From the NCBI GenBank assembly GCA_910578505.1, contig CAJTPV010000014.1, positions 8,225 through 72,224 of the forward strand: a stretch of DNA of 64,000 nucleotides, read 5' to 3'. The first letter of the stretch is position 1. Each line of letters starts with the position of its first letter. The notes beneath the pieces are model-generated. The model worked only from the letters and a program-made list of their open reading frames with translations. It searched no databases and had not been told where the DNA came from. The stretch comes from an uncultured Oscillospiraceae bacterium. GTDB taxonomy: Bacteria > Bacillota > Clostridia > Oscillospirales > Oscillospiraceae. The position numbers and the translations under genes are program-made. Shown one piece after another: positions 15,668 to 24,819 of the stretch.

Positions 15668-18487
15668 TCACACCGTCATGGTCACCCGGCGCTGGCCGCC
15701 GGCCCCCTTTGTGATGACGATCTGCTTGTCGATGCGCTCCTTCAGCTCCCCCACATGGGAGATCACGCCCACCAGCCGGTTCCCCTCCGTCAGTCCCGCC
15801 AGGGCCCTCAGCGCCTGCCGGAGGGACTCCTCATCCAGGGAGCCGAAGCCCTCGTCCACGAACATGGTGTCCAGCCGGATGCCCTTTGCCGCCGACGACT
15901 GGATCTCGTCCGAGAGCCCCAGGGCCAGGGACAGGGAGGCCAGAAAGGACTCCCCGCCGGAGAGGGTCTTCACGCTGCGCACGGCGCCGTTGTGGTGGTC
16001 GATGACGTCCAGCTCCAGCCCGCCCTGGCTCTGGTTATTGTCCGCCTTCCGGCGGCGGACCAGCTCATACTGGGCGTTGGACATCACCAGGAACCGGACG
16101 TTGGCCCGGGCGATGATGCGGTCAAAGCAGCTGGTCTGGATATACGTCTCCAGCATGATCTTTTTTCCGCTGATCTTCCCGCTGGCGGTGTTGTGGAGCG
16201 CCGTCATCCAGGAAAGGCGCTCCTCCAGCGCCGCGCTCTCCGCCGCTGCCGCCCGGATGTTGTTCAGCGCCGTTTCATTGGCGGCAATGCGGATCTGATG
16301 CTCCTTCTGTTTTCTGCTGCTGCTGTTTCGCTCCTCTGTCAGCGCCGTCCGGCGGTCCAGCTCCCGCTGCCGGTCGATGGGGACGGCATTGGTAAGCTGG
16401 CTTTGCAGCTGGGCGGTCTGACCGGTCAGCGCGGCCAGCGCCTTTTCCGCCGCCGCGTGGGCGGACTGGGCGGACTCCAGGGCCCGGCGCATAGCGGCCT
16501 GCTTTTGCACGAGGCCATCCCGGTACGTCTCCGCCTCCGTCCGGCCTGGAAAATCCAGCTTTCCCTGATATGATTCAATTTCCGCCTGGAGACTGTCCAT
16601 CTGTCCGGCGGCGGTATTGACCGCCTTGTCCAGCCGGGCAATCGAATTTTCAATCTTCTCCTGCTCCTTTTTGGCTTTGGGCAGGAGGGCGTCCAGCTCT
16701 GCGCGCTGTTTTATGCGCTCCTCCTCCGCTTTGATTTGACGGTCAAATTCTTCGATGGCGGCGGCGTGCTGCTTCTGCAGCCGCTGCAGCCCGGACGCGG
16801 CGTTTCCAAGGTCCCGCAGCGCCTCCTCCAGGACCTGCCCGGTCTCTGTCAAAAGCGGAGACCGGGCCCCCTTGACCGCTTCCAGCAGTTTTTGGGCCTG
16901 CTGCTCCAGGTTTTCCCGCCGGGCGTCCGCGTTGCCCTTGATTTTCCCCGCCTTGACGCTGGCGTTCTGCTCGGCAAGCCGGGACTTCTCAAAAACCTCC
17001 TGCGCCTGCCGCAGCTCTGCCTCCGACGGCGCCTGCTCCGCCTTCCGGGCAGGCTGTGGGTGTTCCACCGCCCCGCATACCGGGCAGGGCATTCCAGGCC
17101 GCAGGGTTTCCGCCAGGATGCCCGCCTGCTCGCTTAAAAAGAGCCGGTTTTTCCGCTCGTAATCGTCCCGCAGCCGCGCCGCCTGGGCCGCCGCGTCCCG
17201 GTAGGCGTCCTGGGCCGCCTGCAGCTGGCGGCAGTCCCGCCGGTACTCCTGGAGCTGGCGGTGCAGCGCGTCCAGCGTGTCCAGCCGGCCCTGCAAAGCG
17301 TCCCGCTCCCGCCGCAGCCGCTCCCGCTCCTCACCAGCCCCCTCCAGGGCCTCCCGCCGGCTGGTCCACTGTTGGATGCAGGACTGTGCCTTCTGTAATC
17401 TGCGCCGGCTGCTCTCCAGGTCTCCGCTATCCTTCTGGTGCTGTTTTTCCAGCGCTGCCAGCTGTTCGCACCGCTGGTCCAGGGCGTCGTAATCCGCAAA
17501 TGCCGCCTCCAGGCCCGCGATCTCCCGGTCCAGCCCCTCCCGCTGCTCCTGCAGGGCCTGCTGCTCCTCCAGCGCCTCTGTCTGCGCCGCCAGTTTTTTG
17601 TCTGCCGCCGCCCGCTTCTTTTCCGCCTCCGCCAGGGCGGTCTCCATCTTTTGGTACTCCGCCGCCCGCGCGAGATTGCCGTTTACCTCGTCCAGCTCCC
17701 GGTTGATGTCCACCGTCCGCTCCGCCAGCAGCGTTTCCGCCGCCTGGTCCTGGGCGGTGATCTTCTCCAGCAGCTCCATGACCTCGTCCAGGGGCATCTG
17801 CCCCGCCTGGGCCTCCTCCAGCAGCGCGCGGTCCTCCTCGCCGCACCGGGCGCCGCCGATATACTGCGCAATGCTGCGCTTTTTCTCCTCATACTGCCTG
17901 CTCAGGGCCGCCGTCTCCTCGCGGAGGCGCTCCTGAAGGGTCTGATAGAGGCGGGTCTGGAATATATCCCGGAAAATCGCCTGCCGGTCCTTTGTCTCCG
18001 CCAGCAGCAGCCGCAGGAAATCCCCCTGGGCGATCATGGCGATCTGGGCAAACTGCCCCCGGTCGATGCCCAGGATGTCTTTCACCGCGCTGTTGACGTC
18101 CCTGGTTTTTGTGACCACCCGGCCGTCGGGGTATGTCAGCTCCGCGCCGGCCTTCTGCACCGTCAGCCCGTCCCCCTTCTTGGCGGGGCGCTCATACTCC
18201 GGGTTCCGCCGGACGGTGTACTGCCTGCCGTCGTAGGTAAAGACCAGCTCCACCTCCGTGGGCGTCTCCGGCCTGGCGTACTTGGAGCGCAGCATGGACG
18301 GCTCCCGGTGATTGCCGCTGGCCTCGCCGTACAGGGCGTAGGTAATGGCGTCAAAGATGGTGGTTTTCCCCGCGCCGGTGTCGCCGGTAATCAGATAGAG
18401 GCCGCTGCCGCCCAGCCTGTCCATGTCCAGCTCCACCACGTCCGCATAGGGGCCAAAGGCGGAAATTTTCAACTTATTCGGTCTCAT
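15668..18487 (-). CDS. sbcC: exonuclease subunit SbcC
   Basis: SMC/Rad50-like ATPase of the SbcCD nuclease, which opens hairpins and trims blocked DNA ends. 939 aa. Walker A GDTGAGKT is at residues 35-42, long coiled coils surround a zinc hook CPVCG (C468, C471), and the C-terminal lobe has the ABC signature LSGGESFLASLSLALGLSD and Walker B DTMFVDEGFGSLD. The ATG at 18487 overlaps the sbcD stop as ATGA, with GGGAGG upstream, so the two subunits are translationally coupled. The promoter lies before sbcD. Confidence 0.96.
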   Translation of the reverse strand: MRPNKLKISAFGPYADVVELDMDRLGGSGLYLITGDTGAGKTTIFDAITYALYGEASGNHREPSMLRSKYARPETPTEVELVFTYDGRQYTVRRNPEYERPAKKGDGLTVQKAGAELTYPDGRVVTKTRDVNSAVKDILGIDRGQFAQIAMIAQGDFLRLLLAETKDRQAIFRDIFQTRLYQTLQERLREETAALSRQYEEKKRSIAQYIGGARCGEEDRALLEEAQAGQMPLDEVMELLEKITAQDQAAETLLAERTVDINRELDEVNGNLARAAEYQKMETALAEAEKKRAAADKKLAAQTEALEEQQALQEQREGLDREIAGLEAAFADYDALDQRCEQLAALEKQHQKDSGDLESSRRRLQKAQSCIQQWTSRREALEGAGEERERLRRERDALQGRLDTLDALHRQLQEYRRDCRQLQAAQDAYRDAAAQAARLRDDYERKNRLFLSEQAGILAETLRPGMPCPVCGAVEHPQPARKAEQAPSEAELRQAQEVFEKSRLAEQNASVKAGKIKGNADARRENLEQQAQKLLEAVKGARSPLLTETGQVLEEALRDLGNAASGLQRLQKQHAAAIEEFDRQIKAEEERIKQRAELDALLPKAKKEQEKIENSIARLDKAVNTAAGQMDSLQAEIESYQGKLDFPGRTEAETYRDGLVQKQAAMRRALESAQSAHAAAEKALAALTGQTAQLQSQLTNAVPIDRQRELDRRTALTEERNSSSRKQKEHQIRIAANETALNNIRAAAAESAALEERLSWMTALHNTASGKISGKKIMLETYIQTSCFDRIIARANVRFLVMSNAQYELVRRRKADNNQSQGGLELDVIDHHNGAVRSVKTLSGGESFLASLSLALGLSDEIQSSAAKGIRLDTMFVDEGFGSLDEESLRQALRALAGLTEGNRLVGVISHVGELKERIDKQIVITKGAGGQRRVTMTV

Positions 18488-19623
18488 GCGCCTGCCTCCC
18501 AAATCTCCTCGATCAATTCCCGGATGAATTCGCCCTGCTCCCCGCTCATGGGCTGGCCGTTCTGCTCCTCATAGAACTGCGCGAACAGCTCCAGGGGCGA
18601 CCGCTGCCGGAGCTGCTCCGTGCTCTCCAGAGCCGCGCCGCCGCTCCTGGTCCGCTTGTTGTCGTAATCCAGCTGCAGGAGGTTGGGATAGATGACCCGC
18701 AATCGGCTGACGGCATCCAGGATATCCTCCTCGTCGGTCAGCACAATGCGCAGATAGTCCTCCCTGGGAAAATCCGCATAGAAGCTCCTGGCGGTCAGCT
18801 CCATATAGGTCCCCCGGATCTCCCGCATATCCCGGCGGGGGGACAGGGGGACGGTGCGGATGTGCAGGTTCCCTTTTTCCGCCAGCTCCACAACTGTCAC
18901 GGACTTCTGGTGGCGGATCTCGGAAAACGAGTATTTCAGGGGTGTTCCGCAGTAGCGCACCGTCTCCCGGCCCACATGCTGGGGGCCGTGGATATGGCCC
19001 AGGGCCACATAGTCAAAGGCGTCAAATACGGATGCATCCACGTTGTCCGTCCCGCCCACGGAGATGTCCTCCGAATCCGAACGCTGCGCGCCGGTAACGA
19101 ACTGATGGGTTATCAGCACGTTCCGCCGGGACGGGTCAACCGGCATCTGCCCGATGGCCGTGCGCAAAGCGTCCGTGTAGGAGGATATTTCGCTGTCCGG
19201 GAAAAACCGCCGGACATGGGCGGGCTTCAGGAAGGGGAGCATGTAGAAATCCACAGTCCCGAAGGGGTCCGTCAGGGAGAGGGGCTGGACCTGGCCGCTG
19301 TAGACCGGTGACAGATGGATGCCGCTGCTGTCCATCAGGCGTCCGCCGAAGGCCACGCGCTCCGGGGAGTCGTGGTTGCCGCTGATGACGAAGACCTGGG
19401 TGTTCAGCCGGGAGAGGCGCACCAGGAAGTCGTCGAACAGCTCCACCGCCTCCGCAGGGGGGACGGATTTGTCATAGACGTCTCCGGCGATCAGGACGGC
19501 GTCCGGCGCTTCTTCACCGGCAATCCGCAGGATTTCTGCCAGAATGTATTGCTGGTCCTCCAGCATGGAGAAGTCCTTGACCCGCTTCCCCAGGTGGAGG
19601 TCGGACAAATGAAGCAATTTCAT
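18484..19623 (-). CDS. sbcD: exonuclease subunit SbcD
   Basis: Mre11-like metallophosphoesterase subunit, 379 aa. Metal-binding motifs are in order: DLHLGK (residues 8-13), GDVYDKS, GNHDSPER, and GHIHGPQ. The C-terminal part binds SbcC. I start at the ATG at 19623 (MKLLHLSD), which gives the normal N-terminus; the ribosome site (AGAGAG) is weak. A TTG seven codons earlier is possible but adds residues not seen in the family. It is the first gene of sbcDC; a hairpin at 19661-19700 lies just upstream. Confidence 0.95.
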   Translation of the reverse strand: MKLLHLSDLHLGKRVKDFSMLEDQQYILAEILRIAGEEAPDAVLIAGDVYDKSVPPAEAVELFDDFLVRLSRLNTQVFVISGNHDSPERVAFGGRLMDSSGIHLSPVYSGQVQPLSLTDPFGTVDFYMLPFLKPAHVRRFFPDSEISSYTDALRTAIGQMPVDPSRRNVLITHQFVTGAQRSDSEDISVGGTDNVDASVFDAFDYVALGHIHGPQHVGRETVRYCGTPLKYSFSEIRHQKSVTVVELAEKGNLHIRTVPLSPRRDMREIRGTYMELTARSFYADFPREDYLRIVLTDEEDILDAVSRLRVIYPNLLQLDYDNKRTRSGGAALESTEQLRQRSPLELFAQFYEEQNGQPMSGEQGEFIRELIEEIWEAGA

Positions 19624-19854
19624 ATGTGTTTCTCTCTTTTCCAATTGATTGTAAACGGCGAGAAAAGACCAGGAAACCGGCAGGTCTCCTGGTCTTCTCT
19701 ATAGTTTGGAGGATCAGATGAAAAAGAAGTCTTGTCACTTGCAAGATTTATGATACTGGAAGGTTGTTAACAAAACCAGCACAGATTGTTACAAAAGTCT
19801 AAAATCTTTTTCATCTTTATCCGCATCAGCCCAGGCGCTGCTATTTACATAAAC
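19624..19854. other. non-coding stretch upstream of sbcD
   Basis: No convincing gene. It contains an imperfect 14-bp hairpin, AGAAAAGACCAGGA (19661-19674) against 19687-19700, whose arm on the minus strand ends in TTTTCT and could stop leftward transcripts arriving from the small-peptide locus. An 11-codon reading frame at about 19718 has a ribosome site but nothing to support it. Confidence 0.45.
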
Positions 19855-19883
19855 TTGCAAAGTATGCCGTTCGGTGCTATAAT
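19855..19883 (+). promoter_or_regulatory. promoter of the small hydrophobic peptide
   Basis: TTGCAA (19855-19860), exactly 17 bases, TATAAT (19878-19883). The start would be near 19890, giving a leader of about 40 bases that holds CCTCCT (19895-19900), complementary to the AGGAGG (19916-19921) of the peptide's ribosome site. Confidence 0.8.
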
Positions 19884-19929
19884 CATGTTGCTGCCCTCCT
19901 ATACATGGCGCGGACAGGAGGTGAGCAAT

Positions 19930-20025
19930 GTGGAACTACTTATCAGTTTCCTGACTGCGGTCGCGGCAAATGTGGCAAGTTTTCTTGTCTGCAAGTGGTT
20001 TGACCGTAAGTCCGGGGGTCAGTAA
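19930..20025 (+). CDS. 31-aa hydrophobic peptide, putative type I toxin
   Basis: A GTG start eight bases after AGGAGG opens a frame of 31 codons (starting VELLISFLTAVAANVASFLV): one membrane-spanning segment followed by a basic, polar tail with CKWFDRKSGG. Single-helix peptides of this design with a CKW(F/L)D end recur in clostridial genomes as far as I recall, and resemble holin-like or type I toxins; I do not know of a tested function for this one. It has a consensus promoter, an anti-ribosome-site sequence in its leader, a strong terminator right after the stop, and an opposing promoter at 20120-20148. An overlapping 32-codon frame from 19905 is less likely. Confidence 0.65.
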   Translation: MELLISFLTAVAANVASFLVCKWFDRKSGGQ

Positions 20026-20042
20026 GCCCACAGCATAGACCC

Positions 20043-20077
20043 GAACCCCCGGAGGCGCAACTCCGGGGGTTCATTTT
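20043..20077 (+). terminator. terminator of the small peptide gene
   Basis: A perfect 12-bp stem GAACCCCCGGAG / CTCCGGGGGTTC around GCGCAA, followed by ATTTT. It begins 18 bases after the peptide's stop codon. Confidence 0.85.
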
Positions 20078-20119
20078 GGACATTCAATGAGCTTTGTGGA
20101 TTATCAGCTTCCCACCATT

Positions 20120-20148
20120 ACTATAACACAGCTCTCCCGTGTTTGCAA
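20120..20148 (-). promoter_or_regulatory. leftward promoter facing the small peptide gene
   Basis: On the minus strand TTGCAA (20143-20148), 17 bases, TATAGT (20120-20125). A transcript from about 20112 would be antisense to the terminator and coding part of the peptide gene. It lies after the carB stop, so there is no gene it obviously serves before sbcD, 490 bases away. Confidence 0.6.
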
Positions 20149-20188
20149 GACCTTCCCAAAAAATTCAGATAATTTTGGGGGAACTCCG

Positions 20189-23100
20189 CTATGCGTCAAT
20201 GGTGGAGATCCGGCTGGAAATGGCCTCCAGCACGTCCAGCAGCGCCCGCACGGTATCCAGGGAGGTAAAGGTGGTCAGCCCGTTCTCAATGGCCAGCCGC
20301 CGCATGGCCACGCCTGCGTTCACATGGGCGGCGGAGTTCAGATCCCGGGTGTTGATGAGATAGGCCGTCTTGCCGCTGCGGATGGCCCGCGTGATATCGT
20401 CAGGGTCCTCTGTGTAGTCCGCCCGCCGCTTGGTGCGCACGCCGTTGGCCTTCAGGAATTGGGCCGTGCCGGTGGTGGCCTCGATGTTGAAGCCCAGGCG
20501 GTAGAACCGCTTCACCAGAGGCAGCGCCTCCTCCAGGTCCTCCGGGCAGATGGACAGCAGCACCGTGCCGTGGTCCTGCAGCCGGGTACCCGACGCCTCC
20601 ATGGCCTTGTACAGCGCATAGGGCAGGCGGTCGTCGTAGCCGATGGCCTCGCCGGTGGACTTCATCTCCGGCGAGAGATAGGCGTCCAGGCCGCTGAGCT
20701 TGCTGAAGGAGAACACGGGCACCTTGCAGTACCACCGCTGCTTTTCCGGCGGGGTCATATTCGTGATGCCCTGCTGCCGCAGGCTCTCCCCTAAAATCAC
20801 CTTGGTGGCGATATCCGCCAGGGACCAGCCGGTGGACTTGGACAGGAAGGGTACCGTCCGGGAGGAGCGGGGATTGACCTCAATGGTATACACCTTGTCC
20901 TGCCGGTCCACGATAAACTGGATGTTGTACAGCCCGATAATGCCGATGCCCAGGCCCAGCTTCCGGGTGTAATCGATGATGGTGTCCTTCACCGCACGGG
21001 AGATGGAAAAGGTGGGATACACGCTGACCGAGTCGCCGGAGTGGACGCCGGTGCGCTCCACCAGTTCCATGATGCCGGGGATAAACACATCCGTCCCGTC
21101 GCAGATGGCGTCCACCTCCACCTCCTTGCCGATGATATACTTGTCCACCAGCACCGGCTTGGTGACGTCCACCTCCACCGCGTTTTGCAGGTAGTGGCGC
21201 AGCATGTCCTCGTTGGTGACGATCTCCATGGCCCGTCCGCCCAGCACGAAGCTGGGCCGCACCAGCACCGGATAGCCCACCTCCGCCGCCGCCCGGACGC
21301 CGTCGGCAATATTGGTGACCGCGTGGCCCCTGGGCTGGGGAATATTCAGCTGGTGGAGGACCTGCTCAAAGATCTTCCGGTCCTCCGCCCGCTCGATGGC
21401 GGCGCAGTCGGTGCCGATGATCTTCACGCCCCGGTCCATCAGGGGCTGGGCCAGGTTGATGGCGGTCTGTCCGCCCAGGGAGACGATGACACCCTCCGGC
21501 TTCTCCAGCTCGATGATGTTCATCACGTCCTCCACCGTCAGGGGCTCAAAGTAGAGCTTGTCGCTGCAGGTGTAGTCCGTGGAGACGGTCTCGGGGTTGT
21601 TGTTGATGATGATGGCGTCGTAGCCGCTCTGCTTGATGGTCTGCACCGCGTGGACCGTGGAGTAGTCGAACTCCACGCCCTGGCCGATGCGGATGGGGCC
21701 GGAGCCCAGCACGATGATCTTTTTGTTGGGCGAGACAATGGACTCGTTCTCGTCCTCATAGGTGGAGTAGAAGTAGGGGACGTAGCTCTCAAACTCGCTG
21801 GCGCAGGTGTCGATCATCTTGTACACCGGGAAGATGCCCAGCTCCCGCCGCCGGTCAAAGACCTCCTGCTCGCTGCAGTTCCACAGCCACGCCAGGGCCT
21901 TGTCCGAAAAGCCCTTCCGCTTGGCCTTGCGCAGCATGGCGGGGTCCCAGGGCCGGGACTTGATCTCCCCCTCGCAGCGGACGATATAGCTGATCTTGTC
22001 CAGATACAGCATGTCGATCTGGGTGGCGCCGGCGATCTGCCCCAGGTCGGCGCTGTGGCTCATCAGCTCGGCGATGGCAAAAATGCGGTCGTCGGTGCCC
22101 AGCTTGATGTAGTCCAGCAGCTCCTTGGCGGAGTAGTCGTTGAACTTCTCCATATAGATGTGGCCCACCCCGGCTTCCAGGGAACGCACGGCCTTCAGGA
22201 TGCTCTCCTGCAGCGTCCGGCCCACGGCCATGACCTCGCCGGTGGCCTTCATCTGGGTGCTCAGCACGTTGCTGGCGCTGCCGAACTTGTCAAAGGGGAA
22301 CCGGGGCATTTTGGTGACCACGTAGTCCAGGGCCGGCTCGAAGCAGGCCGGGGTGTTGGCCAGCATGATCTCGTCCAGGTGCATGCCCACGGAGATCTTC
22401 GCGGACACACGGGCGATGGGGTAGCCGCTGGCCTTGCTGGCTAAGGCGGAGGACCGGGACACACGGGGGTTGACCTCGATGACATAGTACTGGAAGGACT
22501 GGGGGTCCAGGGCGAACTGCACGTTGCACCCGCCCTCGATCTCCAGGGCCCGGATCAGCCGCAGGGCGCTGTCCCGCAGGAGGTGGTACTCCTTGTTGGT
22601 CAGGGTCTGGCTGGGGGCCACCACGATGGAGTCGCCGGTGTGGATGCCCACGGGGTCGATGTTCTCCATGTTGCACACCGTGATGGCGGTGTCGTTGGCA
22701 TCCCGCATCACCTCGTACTCGATCTCCTTATAGCCCTTGATGCTCTTCTCGATGAGCACCTGCCCCACGGGGGACAGCTCCAGGGCGGTGCGCATCAGGG
22801 TCCGCAGCCCCTCCTCGTTCTCCGCGAAGCCGCCGCCGGTGCCGCCCAACGTAAACGCGGGCCGCAGGATGACCGGGTAGCCGATGTCCTGGGCGGCCTT
22901 CACCGCGCCCTCGATGTCCGTGGCAATCTCCGACGGCACCACCGGCTCTCCCAGCCCCAAACACAGCTCCTTGAACAGCTCCCGGTCCTCCGCCCGGCGG
23001 ATGCTCTCGTACTTGGTGCCCAGCAGCTCCACGCCGCACTCCTCCAGCACGCCCTGCCGCTGCAGCTCCATGGCCAGATTCAATCCTGTCTGCCCGCCGA

Positions 23101-23368
23101 TGCCGGGGACGATGGCGTCGGGCCGCTCGAAGCGGAGGATCTTGGCTAAATATTCCACCGTCAGCGGTTCCATATACACCTTGTCCGCAATGGAGGTATC
23201 CGTCATAATGGTGGCGGGGTTGGAGTTGGCCAGGACCACCTCGTACCCCTCCTCCCGCAGGGCGAGACAGGCCTGGGTGCCGGCGTAGTCGAACTCCGCG
23301 GCCTGCCCGATGACGATGGGGCCGGAGCCGATGACCAGGATTTTGTGCAGATCCGTTCTCTTAGGCAT
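20189..23368 (-). CDS. carB: carbamoyl-phosphate synthase large subunit
   Basis: Large subunit (1059 aa) of the glutamine-dependent synthase that makes carbamoyl phosphate for pyrimidines and arginine. It contains the two homologous ATP-grasp halves: the first begins KILVIGSGPIVIGQAAEFDYAGTQ, the second KIIVLGSGPIRIGQGVEFDYS near residue 550. Each half has the ATP-site pattern with EVNPR (HPR-like SR) residues, and the C-terminal part carries the MGS-type allosteric domain. The ATG at 23368 has GGAGG nine bases upstream and overlaps the end of carA by eight bases, so the subunits are coupled. Ends about 40 bases from the opposing promoter of the small peptide locus. Confidence 0.97.
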   Translation of the reverse strand: MPKRTDLHKILVIGSGPIVIGQAAEFDYAGTQACLALREEGYEVVLANSNPATIMTDTSIADKVYMEPLTVEYLAKILRFERPDAIVPGIGGQTGLNLAMELQRQGVLEECGVELLGTKYESIRRAEDRELFKELCLGLGEPVVPSEIATDIEGAVKAAQDIGYPVILRPAFTLGGTGGGFAENEEGLRTLMRTALELSPVGQVLIEKSIKGYKEIEYEVMRDANDTAITVCNMENIDPVGIHTGDSIVVAPSQTLTNKEYHLLRDSALRLIRALEIEGGCNVQFALDPQSFQYYVIEVNPRVSRSSALASKASGYPIARVSAKISVGMHLDEIMLANTPACFEPALDYVVTKMPRFPFDKFGSASNVLSTQMKATGEVMAVGRTLQESILKAVRSLEAGVGHIYMEKFNDYSAKELLDYIKLGTDDRIFAIAELMSHSADLGQIAGATQIDMLYLDKISYIVRCEGEIKSRPWDPAMLRKAKRKGFSDKALAWLWNCSEQEVFDRRRELGIFPVYKMIDTCASEFESYVPYFYSTYEDENESIVSPNKKIIVLGSGPIRIGQGVEFDYSTVHAVQTIKQSGYDAIIINNNPETVSTDYTCSDKLYFEPLTVEDVMNIIELEKPEGVIVSLGGQTAINLAQPLMDRGVKIIGTDCAAIERAEDRKIFEQVLHQLNIPQPRGHAVTNIADGVRAAAEVGYPVLVRPSFVLGGRAMEIVTNEDMLRHYLQNAVEVDVTKPVLVDKYIIGKEVEVDAICDGTDVFIPGIMELVERTGVHSGDSVSVYPTFSISRAVKDTIIDYTRKLGLGIGIIGLYNIQFIVDRQDKVYTIEVNPRSSRTVPFLSKSTGWSLADIATKVILGESLRQQGITNMTPPEKQRWYCKVPVFSFSKLSGLDAYLSPEMKSTGEAIGYDDRLPYALYKAMEASGTRLQDHGTVLLSICPEDLEEALPLVKRFYRLGFNIEATTGTAQFLKANGVRTKRRADYTEDPDDITRAIRSGKTAYLINTRDLNSAAHVNAGVAMRRLAIENGLTTFTSLDTVRALLDVLEAISSRISTIDA

Positions 23369-24458
23369 GCTGTTTCGCCTCCTCCATCATAGCGATAAAC
23401 TGGTCGAACAGGTACCCGCTGTCCTGGGGGCCGGGGGCGCTCTCCGGGTGGTACTGGACCGAGAACACCCGGTCCTTTTCGCACCGCAGGCCCTCCACCG
23501 TGTTGTCCAGCAGATTGATGTGGGTGGCCTCCAGGCCGGTGCCCTTCAGGGACGGCTCGTCCACCGCGTAGCTGTGGTTCTGGCTGGTGATCTCCAGCTT
23601 GCCGGTGGCCAGGTTCTTCACCGGGTGGTTGCCGCCCCGGTGGCCGAACTTCAGCTTGAAGGTCCTGCCGCCGTAGGCCAGGGCGATCATCTGGTGGCCC
23701 AGGCAGATGCCGAAGATGGGCGCCTTGCCCCGCAGCTGCCGCACCAGCTCAATGACCGGCGTCACGTCCTCCGGGTCGCCGGGGCCGTTGGAGAGGAACA
23801 CGCCGTCCGGCTCCATGCGCAGTATGTCGGCGGCGGCGGTGTCGTAGGGCACCACGGTCACGTTGCAGCCCCGCCCGTTGAGGGAGCGGACGATGTTCAA
23901 CTTGATGCCGCAGTCCACGGCCACCACGTTATAGCGGTGGTTGGAGGTGCGGGCGTACCAGCGCTTTTTGCAGCTGACCTGCCGCACCTGGTCGTGGGGA
24001 AGCTCCGCGGCGGCCAGACGCTCCAGCGCCTCCTGGGTGCTGACGCCGATGTCCGTCAGGATGGCGGGGCGGCTGCCGTCATCCCGGATGCTGCGGGCCA
24101 GCTTCCGGGTGTCGATGCCCTCAATGGCGGGGATGCCGTAGTCCTCCAGGATCTCCGAGAGGGTCTTGGTGTAGCGAAAATTGCTGGGGATATCGTTGTA
24201 CTCCCGGACGGCCAGCGCGCCCAGGGTGGGAATTTTTGTCTCAAAGTCCTCGTCCGTAATGCCGTAGTTGCCGATGATGGGGTAGGTCATGACCACCATC
24301 TGGGCGGTATACGAGGGATCGGACACGATCTCCTGATAGCCCACCATAGAGGTGTTGAAGACGATCTCGCACACCCGGTCTACCTTGGCGCCGAAGCGGT
24401 AGCCGGGATATTCGCTGCCGTCGGCCAGCACAATCTTGCAGTCATAGGTCCTGATCAT
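23361..24458 (-). CDS. carA: carbamoyl-phosphate synthase small subunit
   Basis: Glutaminase subunit of 365 aa. The N-terminal CPSase small-chain domain (KIVLADGSEYPGYRFG, FNTSMVGYQEIVSDPSY) is followed by a class I glutamine amidotransferase domain with the nucleophile in GICLGHQ and the His-Glu pair in QYHPESAPGPQDS. It hydrolyses glutamine and passes ammonia to CarB. The ATG at 24458 (MIRTYD) has GGGAGG about nine bases upstream; codons before it are not part of the family. First gene of carAB, divergent from the purine operon. Confidence 0.96.
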   Translation of the reverse strand: MIRTYDCKIVLADGSEYPGYRFGAKVDRVCEIVFNTSMVGYQEIVSDPSYTAQMVVMTYPIIGNYGITDEDFETKIPTLGALAVREYNDIPSNFRYTKTLSEILEDYGIPAIEGIDTRKLARSIRDDGSRPAILTDIGVSTQEALERLAAAELPHDQVRQVSCKKRWYARTSNHRYNVVAVDCGIKLNIVRSLNGRGCNVTVVPYDTAAADILRMEPDGVFLSNGPGDPEDVTPVIELVRQLRGKAPIFGICLGHQMIALAYGGRTFKLKFGHRGGNHPVKNLATGKLEITSQNHSYAVDEPSLKGTGLEATHINLLDNTVEGLRCEKDRVFSVQYHPESAPGPQDSGYLFDQFIAMMEEAKQHA

Positions 24459-24819
24459 ACGCACTCTCCTCCCTTCCGGGGCGGCGGATGAATAAGCATG
24501 CATAACCGCCCCGCCGCAGCACATCGTCTATATGCTCTTTTGCGGGATGAATATTTATCTTATAATTTTACATAAAAAACTATCTCACAGATTGCCCTGG
24601 AAGTCAAGGTCTAAGCGCTGAAATTTATGGATTTATGAAAAATTCATAGTAAGGCGTCAACAGGGCGAGACAGAATTCATACATTATTTCATCTTGCACT
24701 TTTCCACGGAAAATGGTAGCCTAGAGTAGTATTTCTATGTGGTATCCCTGACCGCCGGGAGGCTTTTCCGGCGGCCTGAAACGGAAGTGTGAGCCAACGA
24801 AGAAAGGAGCGTGTACTGT
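24459..24819. other. divergent control region of carAB and the purine operon
   Basis: 361 bases, AT-rich, no coding sequence seen. A leftward promoter for carAB is at 24579-24607. On the purine side the leader has a 7-bp GC hairpin, CCGCCGG (24752-24758) / CCGGCGG (24768-24774), and a weak candidate promoter TTGCAC-17-TAGCCT near 24694-24722. I looked for purine, PRPP and ZTP riboswitch cores and found none. Confidence 0.55.
24579..24607 (-). promoter_or_regulatory. carAB promoter
   Basis: On the minus strand TTGACT (24602-24607), 17 bases, GATAGT (24579-24584), about 120 bases upstream of carA, leaving a leader long enough for regulation. Confidence 0.55.

Noticed and set aside
19718..19755. 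An 11-codon frame after GGAGG upstream of the small peptide locus
   Set aside because: Too short, no promoter in the right place and no sign of conservation that can be judged here.
19905..20003. A 32-codon frame with four cysteines overlapping the small hydrophobic peptide
   Set aside because: Its ATG lies upstream of the AGGAGG site, so it has no ribosome site of its own, and the hydrophobic frame has the better start spacing and a recognisable membrane pattern.
24694..24819. Riboswitch in the purE leader
   Set aside because: The GC hairpin at 24752-24774 resembles part of several aptamers, but the conserved cores of purine, PRPP and ZTP riboswitches are not present.
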